A stretch of 18,736 nucleotides of DNA from an uncultured Collinsella sp. (GTDB taxonomy: Bacteria > Actinomycetota > Coriobacteriia > Coriobacteriales > Coriobacteriaceae), in the NCBI GenBank assembly GCA_937997605.1, contig CALLFD010000219.1:1-18736 (forward strand), given 5' to 3'. How positions within the stretch are numbered: the stretch's first letter is position 1; each line of letters starts with the position of its first letter. The notes below the pieces were generated by a model. It saw nothing but the letters and a program-made list of their open reading frames with translations. It was not told the origin of the DNA and searched no databases. This document shows positions 1-7,523 of this stretch, piece after piece. A program made the translations under genes and the position numbers.

Positions 1-20
1 AACAATTTTGAAACCCTAAT

Positions 21-46
21 TGGTAAAACTGTCAAGAGTTTTACCA
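21..46. promoter_or_regulatory. Candidate operator: perfect 10-bp inverted repeat upstream of glgB
   Basis: TGGTAAAACT (21-30) is followed after six bases by its exact reverse complement AGTTTTACCA (37-46). The right arm covers the -35 element proposed for the glgB promoter, which is where a repressor site would sit. The same TGGTAAAAC half-site recurs upstream of the GH13-GH77 gene at 9895. The symmetry is directly visible. Binding by a carbohydrate-responsive regulator, for example of the LacI/MalR type, is inference, and no regulator gene is in the window. The site could instead act as an RNA hairpin if transcription starts further upstream. Confidence 0.5.
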
Positions 47-70
47 CGGCAATTCTGCCAGTGGTATAAA
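41..70 (+). promoter_or_regulatory. Putative sigma70-type promoter of the glg operon
   Basis: A -35-like TTACCA (41-46) and a -10-like TATAAA (65-70) are separated by 18 bp. The -10 is preceded by TGG at 62-64, giving an extended -10 (TGn-TATAAA). Transcription would begin near 77, leaving a leader of about 190 to 205 nt before glgB. The -35 overlaps the inverted repeat at 21-46. This is the best promoter-like sequence upstream of glgB, judged by consensus match only. Confidence 0.5.
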
Positions 71-76
71 CATGTC

Positions 77-267
77 GCTTACCGATTAAACGCCCCCGCA
101 AATCCGCTTTCGTCCATAAAACTAACGCACAGGTGTTATCGTAGTTTCTGCCGAAAGTTTCACCGAGCACGCGAGGTGGAACGAATCACAGAAACTTCGC
201 CGTCCCTTCGATTCGTGCAGCCTTGGACCTTTCGCATCTAGTCACCAAGGCAACACGCTGCCGCGTC
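77..267 (+). other. Predicted 5' leader of glgB with nested inverted repeats
   Basis: No convincing gene lies here; the short open frame at 20-241 has no ribosome binding site and no recognisable motif. Two complementary pairs are visible: AGTTTCTG (143-150) with CAGAAACT (189-196), and ACGAATC (181-187) with GATTCGT (210-216). They overlap, so they could be mutually exclusive structures. No known riboswitch class was recognised. A regulatory role is inference. Confidence 0.3.
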
Positions 268-2526
268 ATGATGGGATCAAACGTGAGCGATACAAAGCTA
301 AGGCCAACGGCTAAAAAGCCCGCAACCCGCAAACCGGCTCCGCACGCACCGGAGCTCTCCAAGGACGATGTCTATCTGTTTGGCATTGGTATGTGGGAGC
401 GCAGCTGGGAAAAGATGGGCGCGCATCCCGACACGCAGAACCGTACGCGCGGCTGGCGTTTTTGCGTTTGGGCTCCCGACGTAAAGAGCGTCCATGTCAT
501 TGGTGAATTTAACGACTGGGATGAGCAAGCCAACCCACTGGTGCCCGTGCATACGAGCGCTATTTGGGAAGGCTTTATTCCTGGCGCCGAGCAGGGTCAG
601 CTCTATAAATACCTTATCGAGACCAACGAGGGCGAAAAGCTCTACAAGGCCGATCCGTATGCCTTTAAGGCCGAGTGCCCTCCGGGTACCGCGAGCGTAC
701 TGTGGACCCTCGATGGGTACCAGTGGAACGACGCCGCATGGCTCAAGCGCCGCGCCGGCCATAACCACATGTCGCAGCCCCTTAACATCTACGAGGTGCA
801 TATTGGATCGTGGAAGCGCCACGGCGACGCACCGCAGGGCGAACCCGACGAGTACGGCAATTACCCCGGCCCCATGGATCCCTTCCCCGCGCAGCGCGGC
901 GAGTTCTACACCTATGACGACCTGTCGGTGGAGCTCGTGGACTACGTGCGCGACATGGGCTACACGCATATCGAGGTCATGCCGCTTATGGAGCATCCCT
1001 TCGATGGCTCCTGGGGCTACCAGACGACCGGCTACTACGCCGCCACGTCGCGCTACGGCAACCCGCAGCAGCTCATGCACTTTATCGATGCATGCCACGA
1101 GGCGGGCATCGGCGTGATCATGGACTGGGTGCCCGGTGGTTTTTGCGCCGACTCCCACGGCCTTGCCACCTTTAACGGCCACATGCTGTTTGAGCACGAG
1201 ATTCACCCCAACTGGGGCACGCACAAGTTCGACTTCGCCCGTGGCGAGGTCCGGTCCTTCTTGGTCTCCAACGTGCTGTATTGGCTCGAGAACTTCCATG
1301 TAGACGGCATTCGCATGGACGGCGTGTCTAGCATGCTGTACCTCAACTTTGGGATTGACGATCCCGGCCAAAAGAAGTTCAACAAGTACGGTACCGAGGA
1401 GGACCTGGACGCTAGCGCATTTATCCGTCAGGTCAACTGCGCCGTTGAGGCACACTACCCCGACGTGATGATGATGGCCGAGGAGTCCACCGCGTGGCCG
1501 CTCGTGACCTATCCGCCGCAGGACGGCGGCCTGGGCTTCCACTACAAGTGGGACATGGGCTGGATGAACGACACCCTGCACTACATGCAGACCGATTTTC
1601 CGTGGCGTCCCGGCAACCACGGCCTGCTCACGTTCTCCATTATGTACGCCTTTACCGAGAACTTCATCTGCCCGCTCAGCCACGACGAGGTCGTACACGG
1701 CAAGTGTTCGCTCATCGGCCGAATGCCGGGCGACTGGTGGCGCCAGTTTGCCGGCCTGCGCACGCTGGCCTTCTACCAGATGACGCATCCCGGTGCCAAG
1801 CTCAACTTTATGGGCAACGAGATCGGCCAGTTTATTGAGTGGCGCTACTACGAGTCCATCCAGTGGTTCCTGACCGAGGAGTACGAGACCCACCGTCATC
1901 ATCAGGCGTTTATCAAGGCGCTCAACCACCTGTACACCGCCGAGCCCGCCCTGTACGAGCGCGGCTACACCGACGACGGCTTTACCTGGATTGACGCGGA
2001 CAACTCTAAACAGTCCATCGTGAGCTTTGTGCGCCAGGGCGAGGACGTCGATGACGACCTGGTGATTCTAATCAACTTTGACCCGGCGAGCTACGAGAGC
2101 TTCCGCGTGGGTGTGCCGCGCGAGGGTGACTGGGAGGTTATCTTCGATTCCGACCGTCCCGAGTTCGGTGGCAGCGGCTATGCCGGCGAGGAGCCTTACA
2201 CCTGCTCGAGCGAGCCCTATCCCTGGAACGGGCAGATGGACTCCATCGAGATTAAGGTGCCCGGCCTGGCAGGCGTGGTGCTTAAGCGTCGCGGTCCCAG
2301 TAGCTACAAGCCGCCCGTGGTCGAGGCTCCCAAGAAGGCGACGCGCAAGCGTGCATCCTCGGTGAAGCCCAAGGCCGCGGCTGCTAAGAAGGCTCCGGTT
2401 AAGGGGAAGGCAACCAAGTCCACCGCCAAGCCCGCTTCCAAGGCCACGGCCAAGAAGGCAGCCACCAAAAAGGCTGCTCCCAAGGCCAAGGCAACTGCTG
2501 TTAAGGCTCCCGCCAAGAAAGCGTAA
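268..2526 (+). CDS. glgB: 1,4-alpha-glucan branching enzyme GlgB with Lys-rich C-terminal tail
   Basis: GlgB cuts alpha-1,4-glucan chains and re-attaches them by alpha-1,6 bonds to build glycogen in the cytoplasm. The N-terminal region has a CBM48 domain (FCVWAPDV, GEFNDWD). The GH13 core shows SWGYQTTGYY, region II GIRMDGVSS (nucleophile Asp near 351), region III MAEEST (acid/base Glu near 405) and region IV LSHDEVVHG (Asp near 473). Region I reads DWVPGGFC near residues 286-293, where the family normally has a His (DWVPxHFP). The core ends near residue 678. The last ~72 residues are Lys/Ala-rich and not part of the family fold. The start is uncertain: ATG 223 has no ribosome binding site; ATG 268 and 271 are possible; GTG 283 has GGGA at a good distance and gives a natural N-terminus (VSDTKLRP). 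It is the first gene of the glg operon, 94 bp before glgP. The function is secure. Confidence 0.95.
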   Translation: MMGSNVSDTKLRPTAKKPATRKPAPHAPELSKDDVYLFGIGMWERSWEKMGAHPDTQNRTRGWRFCVWAPDVKSVHVIGEFNDWDEQANPLVPVHTSAIWEGFIPGAEQGQLYKYLIETNEGEKLYKADPYAFKAECPPGTASVLWTLDGYQWNDAAWLKRRAGHNHMSQPLNIYEVHIGSWKRHGDAPQGEPDEYGNYPGPMDPFPAQRGEFYTYDDLSVELVDYVRDMGYTHIEVMPLMEHPFDGSWGYQTTGYYAATSRYGNPQQLMHFIDACHEAGIGVIMDWVPGGFCADSHGLATFNGHMLFEHEIHPNWGTHKFDFARGEVRSFLVSNVLYWLENFHVDGIRMDGVSSMLYLNFGIDDPGQKKFNKYGTEEDLDASAFIRQVNCAVEAHYPDVMMMAEESTAWPLVTYPPQDGGLGFHYKWDMGWMNDTLHYMQTDFPWRPGNHGLLTFSIMYAFTENFICPLSHDEVVHGKCSLIGRMPGDWWRQFAGLRTLAFYQMTHPGAKLNFMGNEIGQFIEWRYYESIQWFLTEEYETHRHHQAFIKALNHLYTAEPALYERGYTDDGFTWIDADNSKQSIVSFVRQGEDVDDDLVILINFDPASYESFRVGVPREGDWEVIFDSDRPEFGGSGYAGEEPYTCSSEPYPWNGQMDSIEIKVPGLAGVVLKRRGPSSYKPPVVEAPKKATRKRASSVKPKAAAAKKAPVKGKATKSTAKPASKATAKKAATKKAAPKAKATAVKAPAKKA
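2308..2523 (+). other. GlgB C-terminal histone H1-like tail (protein region)
   Basis: The last ~72 codons of glgB encode about 22 Lys, many Ala, Thr and Pro, and only one acidic residue near the beginning. Short units such as AKKA, KATK, TAKP and one TRKR are repeated. No secondary structure or known enzyme domain is expected. The composition resembles the tails of histone H1, mycobacterial HupB and the PHA-granule protein PhaF. A matching tail is found on GlgA in the same operon. Confidence 0.8.
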
Positions 2527-2584
2527 CAAAGACGTTACCGCTGTAATCACCCGCCCCGCGTGGGCGTAGGATACATGTCATAAC

Positions 2585-2619
2585 CGTTCCGGGAGAAACA
2601 TCCCCGGGGGAAAGGAACG
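2585..2619 (+). promoter_or_regulatory. Hairpin enclosing the glgP ribosome binding site
   Basis: CGTTCC (2585-2590) can pair with GGAACG (2614-2619), and inside it GGGA (2591-2594) with TCCC (2601-2604) around the loop GAAACA. The right arm overlaps the AAAGGA Shine-Dalgarno (2611-2616) four bases before the glgP ATG. Pairing would partly hide the ribosome binding site. Complementarity is seen directly; translational control is inference, and the eight-base bulge on the right side may weaken the fold. Confidence 0.35.
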
Positions 2620-2620
2620 T

Positions 2621-5047
2621 ATGAATAAGATCTTCGACAACAAGCAGGAGTTTACCGAGCTCTATCGCGATGCCGTCATGAGCATCAGCGGCAAGAGCGT
2701 CGAGGCCGCCAGTGACCTCGACCGCTTTAACGCCCTGGCCAAGCTCGTGGCCGAGAAGGCCCGCACCGTTGCCACCAAGAGCGACGCCCGCGCCGCCGCC
2801 GAGGGCAAGAAGCGCGTGTACTACTTCTCGATCGAGTTTTTGATCGGCCGCCTGCTCGACAACTACCTGCTCAACTTTGGCGTGCGCGACATGGTCGCCG
2901 AGGCGCTCGACGACATGGGCTTTGACCTGTCCGTCATCGAGAACCAGGAGCCCGATCCGGCGCTGGGCAACGGTGGCCTGGGCCGTCTGGCCGCATGCTT
3001 CCTGGATTCCATGGCAGCCGAGGGCATTGCCGGCTACGGCAACGGCATGCGTTACCGCTACGGCCTGTTTAAGCAGGAGATCGTCAACGGCAGCCAGGTC
3101 GAGGCCACCGACGAATGGCTCACCCACGGCTATCCCTGGGAGGTCCGCCGTCAGGACAAGGCCGTGACCATTAAGTTTGGTGGCCACGTCGAGGGCTTTG
3201 AGGAGAACGGTCGCACGTTCTACCGCACGGTGGACACGCAGGACATCCTGGCCGTCCCTTATGACATTCCCGTCGTGGGCTATGCCGGCGAGACCGTCAA
3301 CAAGCTGCGCGTCTGGGCCGCCGAGCCGGTCGAAGAGCACTTCGATCTGGAGGCCTTCAACCGCGGCGACTACGCCCTGGCAGACGCCGAGCGCGCCGAG
3401 GCCGAGGCCATCAGCGCCATCCTCTACCCCAACGACGCCGGCGAGCACGGCCGTCTGCTGCGCCTGAAGCAGGAGTACCTGTTTGTATCGGCCGGCATCT
3501 ACAGCCTGCTCGACACCTTTGAGAAGGAGCACGGCGCAAACTGGGAGCTGCTGCCGCAGTTTGTGGCCATCCACACCAACGACACGCACCCCGCCATGTG
3601 CGGCCCCGAGCTCATGCGTATCCTCATCGACGAGAAGAAGCTCGAGTGGGACGACGCCTGGAACATCGTGACGCAGGTCGTGAGCTACACCAACCACACC
3701 ATCCTGCCCGAGGCTCTGGAGAAGTGGCCCATCGGCACGTTCTCCAAGCTCCTCCCCCGTGTGTACCAGATCATCGACGAGATCAGCCGTCGTTGGCACG
3801 AGTCGTTCGACACCACGCAGGAGGGCTGGCAGGAGCGTCTGCGCCAGACCGCCATCCTGTGGGACGGCGAGATTCGCATGGCCAACCTGTCCGTAATCTG
3901 CAGCCACAGTGTTAACGGCGTGGCCAAGATCCACTCCGACATCATCAAGAACATCGTTCTCAAGGACTTCTATGCCCTGACGCCCGAGAAGTTCAACAAC
4001 AAGACCAACGGCATCTCGCACCGTCGCTTCTTTGCCGAGGCCAACCCCACCTATGCCAAGCTCGTGACCGAGGCCATTGGTGATGGCTGGCTGAAGGACG
4101 CCTTTGAGCTTGAGAAGCTCAAGGAGTTTAAGGACGACACCGAGTTCCTGAAGGCCGTGGGTGCCTCCAAGCGCGCCAACAAGGAGCGTCTGGCCGCCTA
4201 CGTTAAGGCCGAGACCGGTTTGGTCATCGACCCCAACACCGTCTTCGACGTTCAGGTTAAGCGCTTCCATGCCTACAAGCGCCAGCTCATGAACATCATG
4301 AAGGTGATGGACATCTACAACCGTCGCATCGCCGATCCCAACTTCCACGTGACGCCGACGACCTTCATCTTTAGCGGCAAGGCGGCCTCGAGCTACACCT
4401 TTGCCAAGGAGACCATCCGCCTCATTAACTCCGTGGCCGATGTCATCAACAACGACCCGCGCGTCAACGAGGTCATGAAGGTCTGCTTTATCCCCAACTT
4501 CCGCGTAAGCAACGCCCAGCTCATCTACCCCGCCGCCGAGATCTCGGAGCAGATTTCCACGGCCGGCAAGGAGGCCTCGGGCACGTCCAACATGAAGCTC
4601 ATGATGAACGGCGCCATCACGCTGGGTACTCTCGACGGCGCCAACATCGAAATCGCCGACCTGGCCGGCCGCGAGAACGAGGCCATTTTTGGCCTGACCG
4701 CCCCCGAGGTCGAGCAGCTCTGGGCATCCAACAGCTACTTTGCGTGGGATACCCTCAACGGCGACCGCGAGCGTCTGGGCCGCGTGATGGACGAGCTCAA
4801 GGACAACACGTTTGCGGGTCTTTCGGGCAATTTCGAGAGCATCTACAACGAGCTCATGAACAACAACGACCCCGACCTGGTCATGGCCGATTTCCGCAGC
4901 TACGTCGACGCCTGGGAGAAGCTCACGAACAGCTACGGCGACCAGGAGACCTGGAACCGCAAGGCCCTGCTCAACACCGCCTCGAGCGGCTGGTTCTCGA
5001 GCGACCGCACCATTCGCGAGTACCGCGACGAGATCTGGCACGCGTAA
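2621..5047 (+). CDS. glgP: Glycogen/starch/maltodextrin phosphorylase GlgP
   Basis: GlgP (GT35) releases glucose-1-phosphate from non-reducing ends of glycogen using phosphate and a pyridoxal phosphate cofactor. At 808 residues it is full length. It shows LGNGGLGRLAACFLDS near residues 115-130, VKRFHAYKRQLMN in the C-terminal half, and the cofactor site EASGTSNMKLMMNGA with the PLP-binding Lys at about 659. The family usually has GTGNMK; here the residue before Asn is Ser. AAAGGA lies four bases before the ATG, inside a possible hairpin. It follows glgB by 94 bp and precedes glgC by 105 bp, so the degrading enzyme sits among the synthetic genes. No phosphorylation or AMP-binding extension like that of animal phosphorylases is evident. 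Preference for glycogen over maltodextrin cannot be read from the sequence. Confidence 0.96.
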   Translation: MNKIFDNKQEFTELYRDAVMSISGKSVEAASDLDRFNALAKLVAEKARTVATKSDARAAAEGKKRVYYFSIEFLIGRLLDNYLLNFGVRDMVAEALDDMGFDLSVIENQEPDPALGNGGLGRLAACFLDSMAAEGIAGYGNGMRYRYGLFKQEIVNGSQVEATDEWLTHGYPWEVRRQDKAVTIKFGGHVEGFEENGRTFYRTVDTQDILAVPYDIPVVGYAGETVNKLRVWAAEPVEEHFDLEAFNRGDYALADAERAEAEAISAILYPNDAGEHGRLLRLKQEYLFVSAGIYSLLDTFEKEHGANWELLPQFVAIHTNDTHPAMCGPELMRILIDEKKLEWDDAWNIVTQVVSYTNHTILPEALEKWPIGTFSKLLPRVYQIIDEISRRWHESFDTTQEGWQERLRQTAILWDGEIRMANLSVICSHSVNGVAKIHSDIIKNIVLKDFYALTPEKFNNKTNGISHRRFFAEANPTYAKLVTEAIGDGWLKDAFELEKLKEFKDDTEFLKAVGASKRANKERLAAYVKAETGLVIDPNTVFDVQVKRFHAYKRQLMNIMKVMDIYNRRIADPNFHVTPTTFIFSGKAASSYTFAKETIRLINSVADVINNDPRVNEVMKVCFIPNFRVSNAQLIYPAAEISEQISTAGKEASGTSNMKLMMNGAITLGTLDGANIEIADLAGRENEAIFGLTAPEVEQLWASNSYFAWDTLNGDRERLGRVMDELKDNTFAGLSGNFESIYNELMNNNDPDLVMADFRSYVDAWEKLTNSYGDQETWNRKALLNTASSGWFSSDRTIREYRDEIWHA

Positions 5048-5083
5048 AGGCGCGCGAGCTCCCTTTGCCGCACGGCATTATTC

Positions 5084-5112
5084 GGCGGGCACGGCGCGTG
5101 ATCGTGCCCGCC
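5084..5112 (+). other. GC-rich hairpin between glgP and glgC
   Basis: GGCGGGCACG (5084-5093) and CGTGCCCGCC (5103-5112) form a perfect 10-bp stem with a 9-nt loop. No run of T follows, so a standard rho-independent terminator is unlikely. It lies 36 bp after the glgP stop and 40 bp before the glgC start. It could protect the 3' end of the glgBP message or cause partial termination; both are inference. Confidence 0.45.
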
Positions 5113-5152
5113 GCTAATGGGTTTGAAACATCGATGACAGAAGGAGAAATCG

Positions 5153-6301
5153 ATGAGTAAGAAAGAATGCATCGCGATGCTCCTCGCAGGAGGACAGGGC
5201 AGCCGATTGGGGGCACTCACCCAAAAGATCGCTAAGCCGGCGGTTAGCTTTGGTGGCAAGTTCCGCATTATCGACTTTTCGCTGTCCAACTGCTCCAACT
5301 CGGGCATCGACACGGTGGGTGTTCTGACGCAGTATCGCCCCTACCTGCTGCATGCCTACGTGGGCTCCGGCGAGGCGTGGGATCTGGACAGCCGCGACGG
5401 CGGCGTGTCGATCCTGCCGCCGTACGAGACGCAGACCGGCGGCGCCTGGTATGCGGGCACGGCCGACGCCATTACGCAGAACCTCGACTACATCAAGGCC
5501 AACGACCCCAAGTACGTCCTGATTCTTTCGGGCGATCACCTGTATCGTATGGACTACCGCAAGATGCTCAAGACGCACATTGAGAACAACGCCGACCTCA
5601 CGGTGAGCGTCATGCCCGTGCCGTGGGAGGAGGCCAGCCGCTTTGGCATCCTGACCACCGACCCCGAGGACGGCCGCATCACCAAGTTCACCGAGAAGCC
5701 CGATAAGCCCGATTCGAACCTCGCATCCATGGGCATCTACATCTTCTCGGCCGACGTGCTGATCGAGGCACTCGAGGAGGACGCTCTGGACCAGCGTTCG
5801 AGCCACGACTTTGGCAAGGACATCATCCCCAAGCTGCTCGGCGAGGGCAAGCGCCTGTACAGCTACGAGTTCCACGGCTTTTGGAAGGACGTCGGCACCA
5901 TCGCCAGCTTCCACGAGACCTCGATGGACCTGCTGGGCAACAACCCCGAGTTCGATCTGTTCGACAAGCACTTCCCCATCATGTCCAACATCACCACGCG
6001 TCCGCCGCACTACATTGGTCCGGATGGTCGCCTGGACGACTGCCTGGTCTCCAACGGCTGCAAGATCTACGGTACCGCTCGCCACTCGATCCTTTCGACC
6101 GATGTCATCATCGAGGAGCGCGCCGTGGTCGAGGACTCCGTGCTGCTGCCGGGTGCGCACGTTAAGAGCGGCGCACACATCTGCCGCGCTATTTTGGGCG
6201 AGAACTCCACGGTCGAAGAGGGCGTGAAGCTCGGCTCTGTCGATACCACCAAGGATACGGCCGTCGTTGGAAATGACGTCGTTATCGGGAAGGGGGAATG
6301 A
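5153..6301 (+). CDS. glgC: Glucose-1-phosphate adenylyltransferase GlgC
   Basis: GlgC makes ADP-glucose from ATP and glucose-1-phosphate, the committed step of bacterial glycogen synthesis. The 382-residue protein has the nucleotide-binding signature LAGGQGSRLGALT near residues 11-23, KPAVSFGGKFRIIDFSLSNC, the GTADAI segment, and SGDHLYRMDY. The C-terminal third has the hexapeptide-type pattern of a left-handed beta-helix. The Lys and Arg of the FGGKFR segment, which bind activator in the enterobacterial enzyme, are present. AAGGAG (5141-5146) lies six bases before the ATG. The stop is only four bases before the glgD start, so the two are likely translationally coupled and probably form a GlgC/GlgD hetero-oligomer, as known for Bacillus and streptococci. 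Confidence 0.96.
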   Translation: MSKKECIAMLLAGGQGSRLGALTQKIAKPAVSFGGKFRIIDFSLSNCSNSGIDTVGVLTQYRPYLLHAYVGSGEAWDLDSRDGGVSILPPYETQTGGAWYAGTADAITQNLDYIKANDPKYVLILSGDHLYRMDYRKMLKTHIENNADLTVSVMPVPWEEASRFGILTTDPEDGRITKFTEKPDKPDSNLASMGIYIFSADVLIEALEEDALDQRSSHDFGKDIIPKLLGEGKRLYSYEFHGFWKDVGTIASFHETSMDLLGNNPEFDLFDKHFPIMSNITTRPPHYIGPDGRLDDCLVSNGCKIYGTARHSILSTDVIIEERAVVEDSVLLPGAHVKSGAHICRAILGENSTVEEGVKLGSVDTTKDTAVVGNDVVIGKGE

Positions 6302-6305
6302 TCCG

Positions 6306-7433
6306 ATGATCAATCGCAAGGCCATCGGTTATATCACCGCTAACTACTCTTCGACCTACGGCAGCGTGCTGCTCAAGGATCGCCCCATCGCGTCCGTTCC
6401 GTTTTTGGGCCGCTACCGCCTGATCGACTTCCCACTGTCCAACATGATGAATGCTGGCATTAAGACCGTCGGTGTCGTCATGCCGGGCAACTATCGCTCG
6501 CTGATAGACCACGTGGGCTCGGGCAAGGACTGGGGCCTGGACCGCAAGAAGGGCGGCCTGTTCATGGTGCCCGGCAACGCGTATGGCACCACCAAGGGCG
6601 GCATGCGCTTCCTGCTGCGCGACATCATCTCCAACAAGACGCTGTTCCAGCGCTCGGACAAGCCCTATGTTGTGATGATGGGCACCAACATCATCTTTAA
6701 CATGGACCTCAACACCATCATCGACGCGCACGAGAACTCCGGTGCCCAGATGACCGTGGTGTACTGCAAGGCCACGCGCAATGTCGATGACGAAACCAAA
6801 CTCGAGATTAACGAGAACGGCCGCCTGACGGGCGTGAGCGCCGGCGTCGTGTACGGCGACAACGCCTCTATGGACTGCTGCATCGTCAACCGCGAGACGC
6901 TGCTCGAGATCATCGACCACTACCAGGCCGCCGACTATCTGGACCTGCTCGAGGCACTCCAGGGCGACTTTGGCAACATCGACGTTTGCAGCTACGAGTA
7001 CAAGGGCGAGGTCGTGGGCGTGTTTAGCGAAAAGTCGCTGTATCGCCGCAGCATGGACCTGCTCGACCAGACCGTGGCCGACCATCTCTTTGACCCCGAG
7101 CGTCCGATTCTGACCAAGGCTCACGACGTGCCGCCTTCGCGCTATGCGACCGGCAGCCACGCCTGCAACTCGATCATCTCGGCCGGCTGCATCATCAAGG
7201 GCACCGTGCGCAATTCGATCCTGTCGCGCGGCGTTGTGGTTGAGGAAGGCGCTTCGGTGACCAACTCAATCATCAACCAGAGCTGCATCATCAAGAGCGG
7301 CGCCCGCGTTGAGAACGCCATCCTGGACAAGAACAACGTGGTTCCCACCAACACTGAGCTTCGCGGCACGCCCGAGAACATACTGGTGCTGGGAAAGGCC
7401 CCGTTAACTTCTGATATCACCAACGCGAGCTAG
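6306..7433 (+). CDS. glgD: GlgC-like subunit GlgD of ADP-glucose pyrophosphorylase
   Basis: This 375-residue protein is homologous to GlgC (FLGRYRLIDFPLSNMMNAGI, HVGSGKDWGLD, C-terminal beta-helix repeats) but lacks the pyrophosphorylase signature: the GGxGSRL loop is replaced by YITANYSSTYGS. The Asp of the SGDHLY motif is also replaced (MGTNIIFNMDL). It is therefore probably inactive alone and modulates GlgC in a hetero-oligomer, as described for Firmicutes GlgD. The ATG at 6306 is chosen because AAGGGGG (6290-6296) lies upstream and it begins at the expected N-terminus; a longer frame from 6267 would overlap glgC. In high-GC actinobacteria GlgC usually works alone, so GlgD here is a Firmicutes-like trait. 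Confidence 0.92.
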   Translation: MINRKAIGYITANYSSTYGSVLLKDRPIASVPFLGRYRLIDFPLSNMMNAGIKTVGVVMPGNYRSLIDHVGSGKDWGLDRKKGGLFMVPGNAYGTTKGGMRFLLRDIISNKTLFQRSDKPYVVMMGTNIIFNMDLNTIIDAHENSGAQMTVVYCKATRNVDDETKLEINENGRLTGVSAGVVYGDNASMDCCIVNRETLLEIIDHYQAADYLDLLEALQGDFGNIDVCSYEYKGEVVGVFSEKSLYRRSMDLLDQTVADHLFDPERPILTKAHDVPPSRYATGSHACNSIISAGCIIKGTVRNSILSRGVVVEEGASVTNSIINQSCIIKSGARVENAILDKNNVVPTNTELRGTPENILVLGKAPLTSDITNAS

Positions 7434-7464
7434 CTTTGGCACCGCAACATCGCTCGTAACATGT

Positions 7465-7500
7465 AGAATAGCCGCCCGGTTCGCGCCAGGCGGCTATTCT
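7465..7500 (+). terminator. 12-bp hairpin between glgD and glgA (terminator- or attenuator-like)
   Basis: AGAATAGCCGCC (7465-7476) pairs perfectly with GGCGGCTATTCT (7489-7500) around a 12-nt loop. The 3' side continues TCGAATAAC without a T run, so full termination is doubtful. It begins 32 bp after the glgD stop and ends 23 bp before the glgA start. TAGAAT at 7464-7469 resembles a -10 but overlaps the left arm, and TTGGCA (7436-7441) is too far for a standard spacer. It may set the GlgA level relative to the upstream genes; that role is inference. Confidence 0.4.
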
Positions 7501-7523
7501 CGAATAACAACATGGGAGACAAT

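Noticed and set aside
20..241. 73-residue frame upstream of glgB as a possible leader peptide or small gene
   Set aside because: Its start lies upstream of the proposed promoter, no ribosome binding site is seen, and the composition is not protein-like.
298..1929. 543-residue open frame on the - strand opposite glgB
   Set aside because: Same antisense shadow effect; no ribosome binding site or domain motif, while glgB has all family motifs.
2501..5041. 846-residue open frame on the - strand opposite glgP
   Set aside because: It mirrors glgP almost end to end, shows no recognisable domain, and its Val/Leu/Gly/His-rich composition is what high-GC third-position bias produces antisense to a real gene.
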